DNA of 64,000 bases from positions 9,561-73,560 of the forward strand of contig JAZROZ010000002.1 in the NCBI GenBank assembly GCA_045648985.1. The letters run 5' to 3'. This DNA comes from SIG437 sp045648985 (GTDB lineage Bacteria; Bacillota; Clostridia; UBA1381; UBA9506). The position numbers and the translations under genes were made by a program. Positions 53,015-61,081 of the stretch are shown here, one piece after another. The notes beneath the pieces were generated by a model that made no database searches, was not told the DNA's origin, and saw nothing but the letters and a program-made list of their open reading frames with translations. Numbering within the stretch: the stretch's first letter is position 1; each line of letters begins with the position of its first letter.

Positions 53015-54105
53015 TTTCTTCCCTCCCAAGAAATCATTAAATCTAAAATCGCGAGCGCTGCTATTGCCTCAATGCAAGGCACAGCACGTTGCACTATGCA
53101 AGGGTCATGACGACCAACTATTTTAAGTTTTGCATTTTCATTATTTTTAAGGCTTATAGAATCCTGCTCCTTTGCTATTGACGGAGTAGGCTTAAATGCT
53201 GTGCGGAACAAAAGGGGCATACCTGTTGATAATCCTCCAATCACACCGCCATGATTGTTTGTTTTAGTTTTGATATTTCCGCTTTCTTCATAGTAATATG
53301 CATCGTTGTGCTCGCTTCCGCGCATATCGGCTGCCCTAAACCCTGCACCAAACTCTATGCCGCGTACTGCAGGGATGCCGAATACGATTTTTGCAATCAT
53401 ATTTTCTATGCCGTCAAACATCGGCTCGCCGATACCGACAGGAAGACCAATTGCACAACACTCAATCACACCGCCGACGGAATCACCATCTGCTTTGGCA
53501 TCTAAGATAGCCCTTTTCATTTCTTCACCTGCACTATCCGATAAAACAGGGAAGTCCTTTTCGGTTATTTCTAAAAGAGTATCCTTTTTAATATTAACTC
53601 CGTCAAAAGCCTCATCACTAAAACCTGCAATCTTTAAAATGTGAGCACCAATCGTGATGCCCTTTTTTTCTAAAATCTCTTTTGCTATTGCACCTGCAAA
53701 GCACAAGGGAGCGGTGAGCCTGCCTGAAAAATGTCCGCCGCCCGATATGTCATTTGCGCCTTTATATTTGATAAATGCAGGATAGTCTGCATGTGACGGA
53801 CGCGGCATATCTATTAAATTATCATAATCAGCTGAACGTATGTTTTCATTTCTAATAACTGCACAGAGCGGAGCACCGCAGGTTTTTCCGTTTTTTAATC
53901 CTGAAAGAATTTCAGGTGCGTCTTTCTCATTTCGCCCTGTAGAAAGATTGTTCTTTCCAGGTGCGCGCCTTAGCATAAACTTCTGCACGTTTAAAAGGTC
54001 AATTTTCTCGTTTGCAGGAAGTCCGTCAATAACGACACCAATCGCCTCTGAGTGAGACTGTCCGAAAATTGAGATTTTAACATTTTCACCGATGTTAGAG
54101 GACAT
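53011..54105 (-). CDS. aroC: Chorismate synthase
   Basis: A 364-residue FMN-dependent enzyme making chorismate from EPSP. The start at ATG 54105 (MSSNIGENVKISIFGQSHSE) has TAGGAGGTG upstream, and the start overlaps the aroA reading frame by 11 bases. Family signatures are GQSHSEAIGVVIDG (~14-27), RPSHADYP (~104-111), SGGGHFSGRLTAP (~121), and DMRGSEHNDAYY (~258). It is slightly shorter than long AroC forms but complete. Confidence 0.95.
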   Translation of the reverse strand: MSSNIGENVKISIFGQSHSEAIGVVIDGLPANEKIDLLNVQKFMLRRAPGKNNLSTGRNEKDAPEILSGLKNGKTCGAPLCAVIRNENIRSADYDNLIDMPRPSHADYPAFIKYKGANDISGGGHFSGRLTAPLCFAGAIAKEILEKKGITIGAHILKIAGFSDEAFDGVNIKKDTLLEITEKDFPVLSDSAGEEMKRAILDAKADGDSVGGVIECCAIGLPVGIGEPMFDGIENMIAKIVFGIPAVRGIEFGAGFRAADMRGSEHNDAYYYEESGNIKTKTNNHGGVIGGLSTGMPLLFRTAFKPTPSIAKEQDSISLKNNENAKLKIVGRHDPCIVQRAVPCIEAIAALAILDLMISWEGRK

Positions 54106-55351
54106 CAAAAACACCTCCTAAAGATTTATAATGTTTAAAGAAATCGGGATATGATTTTTCTACTGCTCCGTATCCTGAAATAATGACGGGTTTTTTGCAT
54201 CTTGTCGCCGCAATAGATGCCATCATAACAATTCTGTGGTCGTTATAACTATCTACTGTACCGCCTGATAATTCGCTTTTGCCGTTTATAACTAAAGAGT
54301 TGTCGCAAATTTTGATATCAGCACCGAGGTTTGATAACGTATCGTAAATTGCAAAAAGTCTGTCCGATTCTTTTATCTTAAGGCGCTCAAGACCGGTTAG
54401 ATGAGAAGCGCCTTTTGATACTGCACAAACGGCTGAAATAATTGGAACTAAGTCAGGTATTTGTGAGCAATCTAAAGTGATTGCATTTAAACTATCTTTT
54501 TTTACTGATAATTCGCTTTTGCCAATATCAATTTTGGCACCTGCTTTTTTCAAAACTTGGGCAATCTCCTTGTCTCCCTGATTTGAAAGAAAAGAAAGAC
54601 CATTGCATTTGATATCACCACACATAGCGCCTGCCGAGAGCCAGAATGCCGCATTTGACCAGTCGCCCTCAACCGTGAATTCTTTTGGTGATATATATTT
54701 CTGATTTCCTTTTATTATGTATTCATTTTCTCCCGCTTTAATGTCGATACCAAAGACTTCTAAACACTCTAATGTCATATCCACATATCCCTTTGATTCG
54801 AGTGGAGAAGTAAGGACAATTTTACTGTCACCTGAGCACATAGGAAGTGCAAACAAAAGCCCTGATATAAACTGTGAGCTGACATTTCCTGCTAATTGAT
54901 ACGTTCCGCCTTTTAGTGCGCCGCCCACCGTAATTGGTAAAGTTTTAGAAGAAAAGGTACAACCATTTTTTAGCATCTCTTCATAAAGTGGTGACAGTGG
55001 TCTTTGTGGGAGTCTGCCTTTTCCCGTAAATGTAGGGTTTTGGGATACCAGGCTTGCCATCGGGAATAGAAATCTTAATGTAGAGCCACTTTCGTCGCAA
55101 TCAAGTAAGGGTGAAACCTTGCCCTTTTTGATAGGAGTCACAACAAGTCGGTTTTGGCTGCACTCTACGTTTCCGCCAAGTGAAACAATGCAAGACATTG
55201 TCGCTTCGATATCACGTGACATAGCATTTAAATAAATCACAGTTTCGCTGTCAGAGAGCGCTGCACAAATCAGTGCCCGGTGAGCTGCAGACTTTGAGCT
55301 GATTGCTAAAATCTCACCGCTTAACGCCTTAGGTGTTATTTTAATATTCAT
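54095..55351 (-). CDS. aroA: 3-phosphoshikimate 1-carboxyvinyltransferase (EPSP synthase)
   Basis: A 418-residue enzyme joining shikimate-3-phosphate and phosphoenolpyruvate. The typical inverse barrel motifs are ISSKSAAHRALICAAL (~17, substrate-binding lysine K20), DCDESGSTLRFLFPM (~84), GRLPQRPLSPL (~113), VEGDWSNAAFWLSAGAM (~228) and KESDRLFAI (~327) with DHRIVMMASI (~370). The start codon overlaps the aroB stop by four bases. Confidence 0.95.
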   Translation of the reverse strand: MNIKITPKALSGEILAISSKSAAHRALICAALSDSETVIYLNAMSRDIEATMSCIVSLGGNVECSQNRLVVTPIKKGKVSPLLDCDESGSTLRFLFPMASLVSQNPTFTGKGRLPQRPLSPLYEEMLKNGCTFSSKTLPITVGGALKGGTYQLAGNVSSQFISGLLFALPMCSGDSKIVLTSPLESKGYVDMTLECLEVFGIDIKAGENEYIIKGNQKYISPKEFTVEGDWSNAAFWLSAGAMCGDIKCNGLSFLSNQGDKEIAQVLKKAGAKIDIGKSELSVKKDSLNAITLDCSQIPDLVPIISAVCAVSKGASHLTGLERLKIKESDRLFAIYDTLSNLGADIKICDNSLVINGKSELSGGTVDSYNDHRIVMMASIAATRCKKPVIISGYGAVEKSYPDFFKHYKSLGGVFDVL

Positions 55352-56409
55352 TTTGTTTCCTCCATTCCTAAGGATATGAAGTTACAAATATCATCAATAT
55401 GAACATCGTGCATAACACAGCTTCCAATTTTTTCAGGAACAATAAACGTCACATAATCCCCGATACGTTTTTTATCGTTTAGAATGACTTTTGTAAGCTC
55501 GTCTGCTGAAAAGTCACACGAAATCGGGAGATTACAGTTTTTAAGTGCAGAAATAATTGAATCAGCCGTACCTGCTTTAGAAATACCTTGCTTTTGGGCA
55601 GCTTTTGAAACTATTGCCATACCGATTGCAACTGCGTGACCGTGTGAGGTTTCATAGCCTGAGCACTTTTCAACTGCGTGGCCTACAGTATGTCCTAAAT
55701 TGAGAAGCTTTCTCATTCCACCCTCAAATTCATCATTTTTAACAATGTTTCCTTTTATCTTAACGCACGATGACACGGCAAAGTCGATTTTTTCTTTATA
55801 TTCATCTGTCAAAAACATAGAAAAAAGCTTTTCGTCTGCGATAATTCCCGATTTTATGGCTTCTGCAACACCGTCAGAAAAAACACTACCCTCAAGAGTT
55901 TTAAATGTATCGCAGTCACACAAAACGAGTGACGGCTGATGAAAAGCACCTGCTAAATTTTTGCCGCTTTTTAGGTTGATGCCTGTTTTTCCGCCAACGG
56001 AAGAATCAACTGCGGCTAAAAACGTTGTAGGCACCTGAACAAACTTAATTCCGCGAAGATAGCTTGCGGCGCTAAAGCCTGAAAGGTCGCCGCATACACC
56101 GCCGCCTAAGGCAAATATAACATCTTTTCTTGTCATTTTAAGCTCTGCCATATAGTTTAAAACTTCCGAGAAAGTGTCTATATTTTTAGACTTTTCTCCG
56201 TTTTTAAATATGAATGTATTTACTTTATAGCCAGCCTCTAAAAGTGAGGCTTTAAGTGTTTCTAAATATAGCGGGGCAACTTTATCGTCTGTTATTATGA
56301 GTGCATTAGATAGCGGAATATATTTAGCGCAGATATTGCCTGCATTTTTTAATATGCCACGCTCGATAATAACATCATATTGTTTTGAAGCGTCTATTAA
56401 AACATTCAC
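55348..56409 (-). CDS. aroB: 3-dehydroquinate synthase
   Basis: A 353-residue NAD- and metal-dependent cyclase acting on DAHP. NAD-binding GGGVCGDLSGFSAASYLRGI (~102-121), PTTFLAAVDSSVGGKTGINL (~127) and the metal-ligand region LLNLGHTVGHAVE (~232) are all present. It starts four bases within the end of tyrA. Confidence 0.95.
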   Translation of the reverse strand: MNVLIDASKQYDVIIERGILKNAGNICAKYIPLSNALIITDDKVAPLYLETLKASLLEAGYKVNTFIFKNGEKSKNIDTFSEVLNYMAELKMTRKDVIFALGGGVCGDLSGFSAASYLRGIKFVQVPTTFLAAVDSSVGGKTGINLKSGKNLAGAFHQPSLVLCDCDTFKTLEGSVFSDGVAEAIKSGIIADEKLFSMFLTDEYKEKIDFAVSSCVKIKGNIVKNDEFEGGMRKLLNLGHTVGHAVEKCSGYETSHGHAVAIGMAIVSKAAQKQGISKAGTADSIISALKNCNLPISCDFSADELTKVILNDKKRIGDYVTFIVPEKIGSCVMHDVHIDDICNFISLGMEETK

Positions 56410-57254
56410 TGGTTTTGCCCCCTTTTTTCTGCCAAAGCCTTTGCTTTTGTACCGTCAGCGAGTAATTTAAAAAGCATTTTGTCGTCATCTGTTTTGATTG
56501 CATCACGATACTCTGTCAGGCGCAAAATCAATTCATCAATCTCGCAAACAAGTGATTCTTTATTGCTTAAAAACAACTCTGTCCACATAGTTTCGTTGAG
56601 CTTGGCAACACGTGTCATATCCTTGTAGCTGCCGGCTGAAAACCCTCTGTGCTTTGTTGCAGTAGGGCTTTTTATATATGCACTTGATACGACGTGCGCA
56701 AGCTGAGATGTAAAAGCAATCATTTTATCATGCTCATTTGGTGTTGTAATCTGTATTCTTGAAAAACCAATCTGCAGCCAGAAATTTCTGATGTGCTCTA
56801 AAAAATTAATATCTGTTGTGGCTTCGGGAGTCAGTATCATTGAAGCTCCTGTAAAGAGATTTTTTTTGGAGTAGTCAAAGCCTGATGCCTCACGTCCTGC
56901 CATAGGATGACCGCCAACAAACGTGAAGTCATAATCCTTGCAGAAATCCCAAAGTGGCTTACAGATAACCTCTTTAACACCGCATGTATCAAAGACATAT
57001 GCACCTTTTTTGAACTTTGGTGCGTTTGTTTTAATATATTCTATTGTATCAGCAGGGTATATTGCTGTGATGATAACATCGCACAAGCCAATGTTTTCAT
57101 CTGTTAAAGGCTCATCAATAGCTTCTGTAAGCTTTGCCTTAAAAATAACAGGTTCATTTTTGTCTGTACCAAAAACAGTGTGCACGCCCAGACTTTTAAA
57201 TGCCTTTGCAATAGAACCTCCGATAAGACCTAAGCCGACAATTCCTATATTCAT
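56406..57254 (-). CDS. tyrA: Prephenate dehydrogenase
   Basis: A 282-residue NAD-dependent enzyme of tyrosine synthesis. The Rossmann start is GIVGLGLIGGSIAKAF. The catalytic region has the family motif GGHPMAGRE (~114-122), then HVVSSAY (~186) and AGSYKDMTRVA (~208-218). No ACT domain is present, so allosteric control, if any, lies elsewhere. It overlaps aroB and is 18 bases after aroF. Confidence 0.93.
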   Translation of the reverse strand: MNIGIVGLGLIGGSIAKAFKSLGVHTVFGTDKNEPVIFKAKLTEAIDEPLTDENIGLCDVIITAIYPADTIEYIKTNAPKFKKGAYVFDTCGVKEVICKPLWDFCKDYDFTFVGGHPMAGREASGFDYSKKNLFTGASMILTPEATTDINFLEHIRNFWLQIGFSRIQITTPNEHDKMIAFTSQLAHVVSSAYIKSPTATKHRGFSAGSYKDMTRVAKLNETMWTELFLSNKESLVCEIDELILRLTEYRDAIKTDDDKMLFKLLADGTKAKALAEKRGQNQ

Positions 57255-57272
57255 ATTATCGATCCTTTCAAA

Positions 57273-58280
57273 TTAAGCTTTGTATGAATAGGGAAGTATT
57301 GCATAAAGCGCATCTACAAGCTCTTTAAACTCAAGCGGAGTGAGTGATTGCTGACCGTCACATAAAGCGTGCGGCGGGTCGTGATGAACTTCGATGATAA
57401 GTCCGTCAGCACCTGCAGCGGCAGCGGCAAGCGCCATAGGCTTAACTAAATATGAAAGACCTGTTGCGTGGCTCGGGTCAACAATAACAGGTAGGTGTGA
57501 CATCTTCTTGATAAGCGGAATAGCAGATAAATCAAGAGTATTTCTTGTGTATGTTTCAAACGTACGAATACCACGTTCACACAAGATGACCTGCTCGTTT
57601 CCGCCTGCCATAATATATTCAGCACTCATTAAAAATTCCTGAATAGTACTTGACAAGCCTCGTTTTAATAAAATAGGTTTATTTATTTTACCAAGCTCTT
57701 TTAAAAGCTCGAAGTTCTGCATATTTCTTGCGCCGACCTGAATGATGTCAACGTTGTCAAAAACAGGAAGCTGAGATGGGTCCATAATCTCTGTAACGAT
57801 TGGCATATCAGCTTCTTTTTTTGCCGCACATAAAAGATTTATGCCGGCTTCACGAAGTCCCTGAAAGGCATAAGGAGATGTACGTGGTTTAAAAGCACCG
57901 CCGCGCAAAAACTGTGCGCCATATGCTTTAACCGCTTTAGCAGTGTTTATAATCTGTTCTTCTGATTCAATAGAACACGGACCTGCAATCAGTGCAAAAT
58001 TACCGCCACCGATTTTTCTTCCTGAGACGTCAATCACCATATCGTCAGGATGGAATTTTCTGTTTGCATTTTTAAAAGGCTCAGCAATCCTCTTAACATC
58101 TTCTACGATGTCCAGTGCTGAAATCAGGTCAATGTCAACAATTGTTGTGTCACCGATTAAGCCTAAAACAGTATGATGTGCACCTTCGCTTATATGAATA
58201 TTTAAATCCATACTTTTAAGCCATGAAATAAGGTTATCAAGCTGCTTTTGTTCGGGGTTTTCTTTTAAAATTACTATCAT
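57273..58280 (-). CDS. aroF: 3-deoxy-7-phosphoheptulonate synthase (DAHP synthase), Ibeta type
   Basis: A 335-residue entry enzyme of the shikimate pathway, joining PEP and erythrose-4-phosphate. The start is ATG 58280 with GGAGATGAG upstream; a longer frame would run into the attenuator. Residues ~1-70 are the ferredoxin-like regulatory domain (MIVILKENPEQKQLDNLISW) seen in Thermotoga-type enzymes, whose inhibitors are Tyr and Phe. The barrel carries IAGPCSIESEEQI (~103), LRGGAFKPRTSPYAFQG (~131), IGARN-like QVGARNMQNFELL (~188) and ILLKRG (~210). It is the first structural gene after the leader peptide and terminator. Confidence 0.93.
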   Translation of the reverse strand: MIVILKENPEQKQLDNLISWLKSMDLNIHISEGAHHTVLGLIGDTTIVDIDLISALDIVEDVKRIAEPFKNANRKFHPDDMVIDVSGRKIGGGNFALIAGPCSIESEEQIINTAKAVKAYGAQFLRGGAFKPRTSPYAFQGLREAGINLLCAAKKEADMPIVTEIMDPSQLPVFDNVDIIQVGARNMQNFELLKELGKINKPILLKRGLSSTIQEFLMSAEYIMAGGNEQVILCERGIRTFETYTRNTLDLSAIPLIKKMSHLPVIVDPSHATGLSYLVKPMALAAAAAGADGLIIEVHHDPPHALCDGQQSLTPLEFKELVDALYAILPYSYKA

Positions 58281-58310
58281 AAACTCATCTCCAATAAAGT
58301 TAAATACATA

Positions 58311-58344
58311 ATAAAAAAGCTCCACAGCGTATTCACTGTGGAGT
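58311..58344 (-). terminator. Attenuator (terminator) before aroF
   Basis: On the minus strand CTCCACAG-(8 nt)-CTGTGGAG (58343-58320) is followed by CTTTTTTATT, a textbook intrinsic terminator, 31 bases before the aroF start codon. Its 5' arm and loop contain ACAGUGAAUAC, perfectly complementary over 11 nt to GUAUUCACUGU at 58397-58387, at the end of the leader peptide. The two pairings exclude each other, so this is an attenuator. Confidence 0.88.
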
Positions 58345-58384
58345 AGTTGTCATAATTTACTACGTTAAACCAAATACATTCAGT

Positions 58385-58471
58385 TTACAGTGAATACAAA
58401 ATAGACTTGTTCGCAAAATAAAACGAAAAGCCGTAAATAAAGTATCCAAATGTAAACTTCTGATTATTCAT
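58385..58471 (-). CDS. Aromatic leader peptide controlling the aro operon
   Basis: A 28-codon reading frame from ATG 58471 to TAA 58385, with GCAGGAGATTAAA as a strong ribosome binding site. The peptide starts MNNQKFTFGYFIYG and continues FSFYFANKSILYSL, with six Phe and four Tyr. Its final codons (TTG TAT TCA CTG TAA) contain the 11-nt antiterminator strand. A ribosome stalled at Phe/Tyr codons when either amino acid is scarce leaves that strand free, blocking the terminator. A ribosome that reaches the stop codon masks it, and transcription ends. The mechanism is inferred from the classical leader model. Confidence 0.85.
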   Translation of the reverse strand: MNNQKFTFGYFIYGFSFYFANKSILYSL

Positions 58472-58511
58472 TTTAATCTCCTGCTTAATGCATAAAAATT
58501 CATTTTTTAAA

Positions 58512-58540
58512 AGTATATCACACTTTTTCTAAAAAGTAAA
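58512..58540 (-). promoter_or_regulatory. Promoter of the aromatic operon
   Basis: On the minus strand TTTACT (58540-58535) and TATACT (58517-58512) are 17 bases apart; TGA before the -10 makes it an extended -10. The leader peptide ATG is about 40 bases downstream. Confidence 0.65.
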
Positions 58541-58587
58541 TAGGAAAAATAAAAAAATTAATATTTTTCAGTTTACAGTATTTACAT

Positions 58588-58616
58588 TTGACAGATGTCT
58601 AAAATACATATATAAT
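58588..58616 (+). promoter_or_regulatory. Promoter of ssrA
   Basis: TTGACA (58588-58593) and TATAAT (58611-58616) with a 17-base spacer, a perfect consensus for a strong stable-RNA promoter, 22 bases from the mature 5' end. Confidence 0.88.
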
Positions 58617-58637
58617 AATATATGCAAAATTGAATAT

Positions 58638-58985
58638 GGGGACGCAACGGTTTCGACGGGGATGGAGAAACCTTGAGAGCGAGTAGTGGTGCGGTGCCAC
58701 TTTAAAAGCCGCAATTTTTTAAATTTAAACGCTAACACAGAATTAGCTGCAGCCTAATTATGGCTGCTGTCCTTCCCTTTTTACTGCGGATTGGGATAAG
58801 GGCATCGATTTAGCAGTGAACATGAACGGATAAAGCTTTGAATTCGTCAGGTATTAATGAAGCTACTGATGCTAAGAGATTGCTTGTGAACTTTTGGCGG
58901 AGGGAATTCTAATCATAAGCTGCACTCGGAGAGCTTGGGGTGGATGCGTTTTCGGACAGGAGTTCAATTCTCCTCGTCTCCACCA
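58638..58985 (+). ncRNA. ssrA: tmRNA (transfer-messenger RNA)
   Basis: A 348-nt RNA that frees stalled ribosomes and tags their products for proteolysis. The 5' GGGGACG pairs with CGTCTCC before the encoded ACCA end at 58982-58985. GGTTTCGACGGGGAT near the 5' end and the T-arm GGAGTTCAATTCTCC at the 3' end are the standard tmRNA features. The tag frame reads GCT AAC ACA GAA TTA GCT GCA GCC TAA (58731-58757), giving ...ANTELAAA; the exact resume codon, which may be one or more codons earlier, was not determined. A strong terminator follows at 58990. Confidence 0.97.
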
Positions 58986-58989
58986 TAGT

Positions 58990-59030
58990 AGCGTGATGAT
59001 ATTACTGTCAGTAGTGTCATCACGCTTTTT
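58990..59030 (+). terminator. Terminator of ssrA
   Basis: AGCGTGATGATATTACT pairs with AGTAGTGTCATCACGCT over 17 positions (a few G-U pairs), loop GTC, followed by five T (59026-59030). Confidence 0.9.
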
Positions 59031-59140
59031 CATGCGGTTTTTCAGGGTTCAAGTGGTGTTCCTCTAAAACACTATTTTCGTTACTGTCGAAGATTTTTCG
59101 TAAGGAGTTGAACCCCAGCCCTTAATTCAAAATCAGTTCC

Positions 59141-59173
59141 AAAGCACAGAGTTAAAAATGCTCTGTGCTTTTT
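59141..59173 (+). terminator. Terminator-like hairpin before the mobile-region genes
   Basis: AAAGCACAGAG (59141-59151) pairs with CTCTGTGCTTT (59161-59171), loop TTAAAAATG, followed by T5. It lies in the 212-base gap between tmRNA and the next gene, which otherwise holds no gene. It may insulate ssrA from the inserted region or attenuate it. Confidence 0.75.
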
Positions 59174-59197
59174 GTTTTGGAATTAAGGAGGACCAAT

Positions 59198-60016
59198 ATG
59201 AAAAAACTAAAAGTCAGCTTCACAACAATACCTAACGATGCAATTCTGGACACAAGACTCGATACATACGAGTTCCGAGTGTTATGCTATTTATGCAAAT
59301 TATCTAATGAGGAAAATATATGTTTCCCTTCCTACTCCACCATCGCTGCAAACATGAAAATCAGCCGTTCCAAAACAGCAAATATAATCAATCGCCTTAT
59401 CGATTTAGGTTATATTGAAAAGGAAAATCGCACAAGAGGTCGTGGCGGAAAAGGTTCTAATCTCTACACAGTATGTACGGAATACTATGAGGATGAAAAA
59501 CAGTCTGCCGAAAAGACTACAGATAGTATTTCCGAAGGACATCGTGATAGTCTTTCAGAAGAACCGGATAGTATGCCAGACGGACTATATAAAGACTCAA
59601 ATAAAAATATTAAAGATTTTATAAATAATCAATCCTCATCAATAGAGAGGCTGATGGATCAGGCAGAAACATATGAACTTGAAGGTCAATTAAAAATTGA
59701 TTTTGAAGAAGCGTTAGAAAGAATGTATCGTCAAAAATACATAAAAGTTTATGGCGAAAAAATTCCGCAGGAAAAAGTTCGAGAGCAATTAAAAAATATC
59801 AGCTACGAGCATATTGCCTGTGCAGATAACAGACTGCCGAGAGAAAAAGTTAATGGCATTTGGCAAAAGAAAAATATTGATACTGTCCCATATCTCATAT
59901 CAGTTTTGTATGACCTTCTCAAGTATAACGAAGAAGAACTTAAGAAAATTGAATATGGAGTTGATGAAACAACTAACATCTTCCGAAAGGAGGATTCAGA
60001 TGAATTATCTATATAA
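59198..60016 (+). CDS. Winged-helix DNA-binding protein (replication-initiator-like N-domain)
   Basis: A 272-residue protein. The start ATG at 59198 follows AAGGAGGACCAAT. Residues ~1-85 form a winged-helix fold of the replication-initiator or helix-turn-helix type (LDTYEFRVLCYLCKLSNE; then CFPSYSTIAANMKISRSKTA and RLIDLGYIEKENRTRGRGGK). The C-terminal part (~100-272) is charged and helical with no recognised motif. In mobile elements such proteins act in plasmid-type replication or transfer control, but no origin repeats are evident here. It is the first gene after ssrA and is paired with the next by a 17-base overlap. Confidence 0.7.
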   Translation: MKKLKVSFTTIPNDAILDTRLDTYEFRVLCYLCKLSNEENICFPSYSTIAANMKISRSKTANIINRLIDLGYIEKENRTRGRGGKGSNLYTVCTEYYEDEKQSAEKTTDSISEGHRDSLSEEPDSMPDGLYKDSNKNIKDFINNQSSSIERLMDQAETYELEGQLKIDFEEALERMYRQKYIKVYGEKIPQEKVREQLKNISYEHIACADNRLPREKVNGIWQKKNIDTVPYLISVLYDLLKYNEEELKKIEYGVDETTNIFRKEDSDELSI

Positions 60017-60440
60017 CCAACAAACCAAATTGAGTAATTGTTTTATACTCTCAAACTATGTTATGAATTTAGAATTAAGTGCAACAGCATTAGCCATTTA
60101 TTGTTATCTCATGTACATAGAAGATCGAAAAAATTATGAGTGCTACCCAAGTTACAAAACTATTGGAAAAGCTCTTAAAATCAAAAGCAAAACTACGGTG
60201 GCAAAATATGTTGCAGAGCTTGAAGAAAAGTGTCTTATCTCCACTGAACCAACAGAGGTTGTTCTGAAAAATGGTAAGAAGCGAAACGGAAATTTAAAAT
60301 ATAAGATCAGACCTATAAGAGATGCACTCGAATATAATTTCGAGCGACAGCTGAAAGAAAATGCAGAAAAGGCTGCCATAGATAAAGCTCAAAAAGAACT
60401 TGAAAAATATAATAAAAAGCATCCCAAAGTGCCGCCGTAA
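60000..60440 (+). CDS. Small winged-helix protein (partner of the preceding gene)
   Basis: A 146-residue protein from ATG 60000, with AAAGGAGGATTCAG inside the end of the preceding gene. Residues ~15-100 form a second winged-helix domain of the same kind (LELSATALAIYCYLMYIEDR, then CYPSYKTIGKALKIKSKTTV and AELEEKCLISTEP). The C-terminal ~35 residues are a basic, lysine-rich helix (AEKAAIDKAQKELEKYNKKH). The paired overlap suggests a complex or a short regulatory cascade. No function is established; DNA binding is inferred from the fold. Confidence 0.7.
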   Translation: MNYLYNQQTKLSNCFILSNYVMNLELSATALAIYCYLMYIEDRKNYECYPSYKTIGKALKIKSKTTVAKYVAELEEKCLISTEPTEVVLKNGKKRNGNLKYKIRPIRDALEYNFERQLKENAEKAAIDKAQKELEKYNKKHPKVPP

Positions 60441-60496
60441 TTCAAAATCTTTTTTGAGTTTTGATTACTCCTCCATATTAAAATTTATTATACAGT

Positions 60497-60524
60497 AATC
60501 AAAGAAAAAGGCTTTTTGATTTTG
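60497..60524 (+). terminator. Possible terminator after the winged-helix pair
   Basis: AATCAAAGAAAAAG is followed by CTTTTTGATTTT (60497-60524); the arms AATCAAA...TTTGATT pair with a T-tail. A weak AT-rich stem. Confidence 0.45.
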
Positions 60525-61080
60525 CGAAAAATCATAGCAAGTAAAAAATCGAATAAAAGGTCGAAATGATGCCAACGCGACAGCAAGATTGAAAAAGGAA
60601 ATTATGCGGTAAGGTAGTTACACCACCCTGAAAAGTATGCCTATCGTATCCGCAATATAAACCGCATGGTAAGACCTTAAAATCGATATTGGAGGTCGGC
60701 AGCAACAGAAGTGCCGTATATATTGGAAAATAAAAAACACGGCAAGGGAATTACACCCCCTGACAAGAAACAACCGTTGCTCCCGACAGAAGTACCGTAA
60801 GGAACAAAAAATAATAAATATAGCACTATGAAAATGATAAAACCACCGAACTGAAATGGCACCGATTTGAACGAAAAGTAGAAAAAATAAATTAAAGCAG
60901 GAAAAAGCACTGGTGCATTTTCGATGCCCCAGTGCGGTAAACACCGACCGGCAGTGCCGTTCGGGGTGGTGCTTTAAATGATAGTTTTGTGAGGATTTGG
61001 TGACATTGACTGAAAACAATCCGTAAATAAGCGATTTTTAACGGTGACCGCAGAGGTGCGACACAGGAAAGGAGAATTTG
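60525..61080 (+). other. Structured, repetitive noncoding tract (unknown)
   Basis: This ~550-base stretch has no credible gene. It is richer in G+C than its flanks and carries imperfect repeats: GGTAAGGTAGTTACACC (60609-60625) resembles GGCAAGGGAATTACACC (60742-60758), and ACAGAAGTGCCGTA (60706-60719) resembles ACAGAAGTACCGTA (60786-60799). Several hairpins are visible: CGGCA/TGCCG near 60700; GCACTGG-(T)-GCAT/ATGC-(C)-CCAGTGC (60907-60935); CACC-CGGC/GCCG-GGTG (60942-60971). It ends at the ribosome binding site of the next gene. It could be a noncoding RNA, a transfer or replication origin, or decayed coding DNA. Confidence 0.4.
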
Positions 61081-61081
61081 A

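Noticed and set aside
53306..53644. Plus-strand 112-codon frame inside aroC
   Set aside because: Shadow of the aroC coding strand; composition follows the real gene.
58986..59197. tRNA gene or attachment-site copy after ssrA
   Set aside because: No cloverleaf can be drawn and no repeat of the ssrA 3' end was found there.
60525..61080. CRISPR array
   Set aside because: Repeats are few, imperfect and irregularly spaced, and no cas gene is near.
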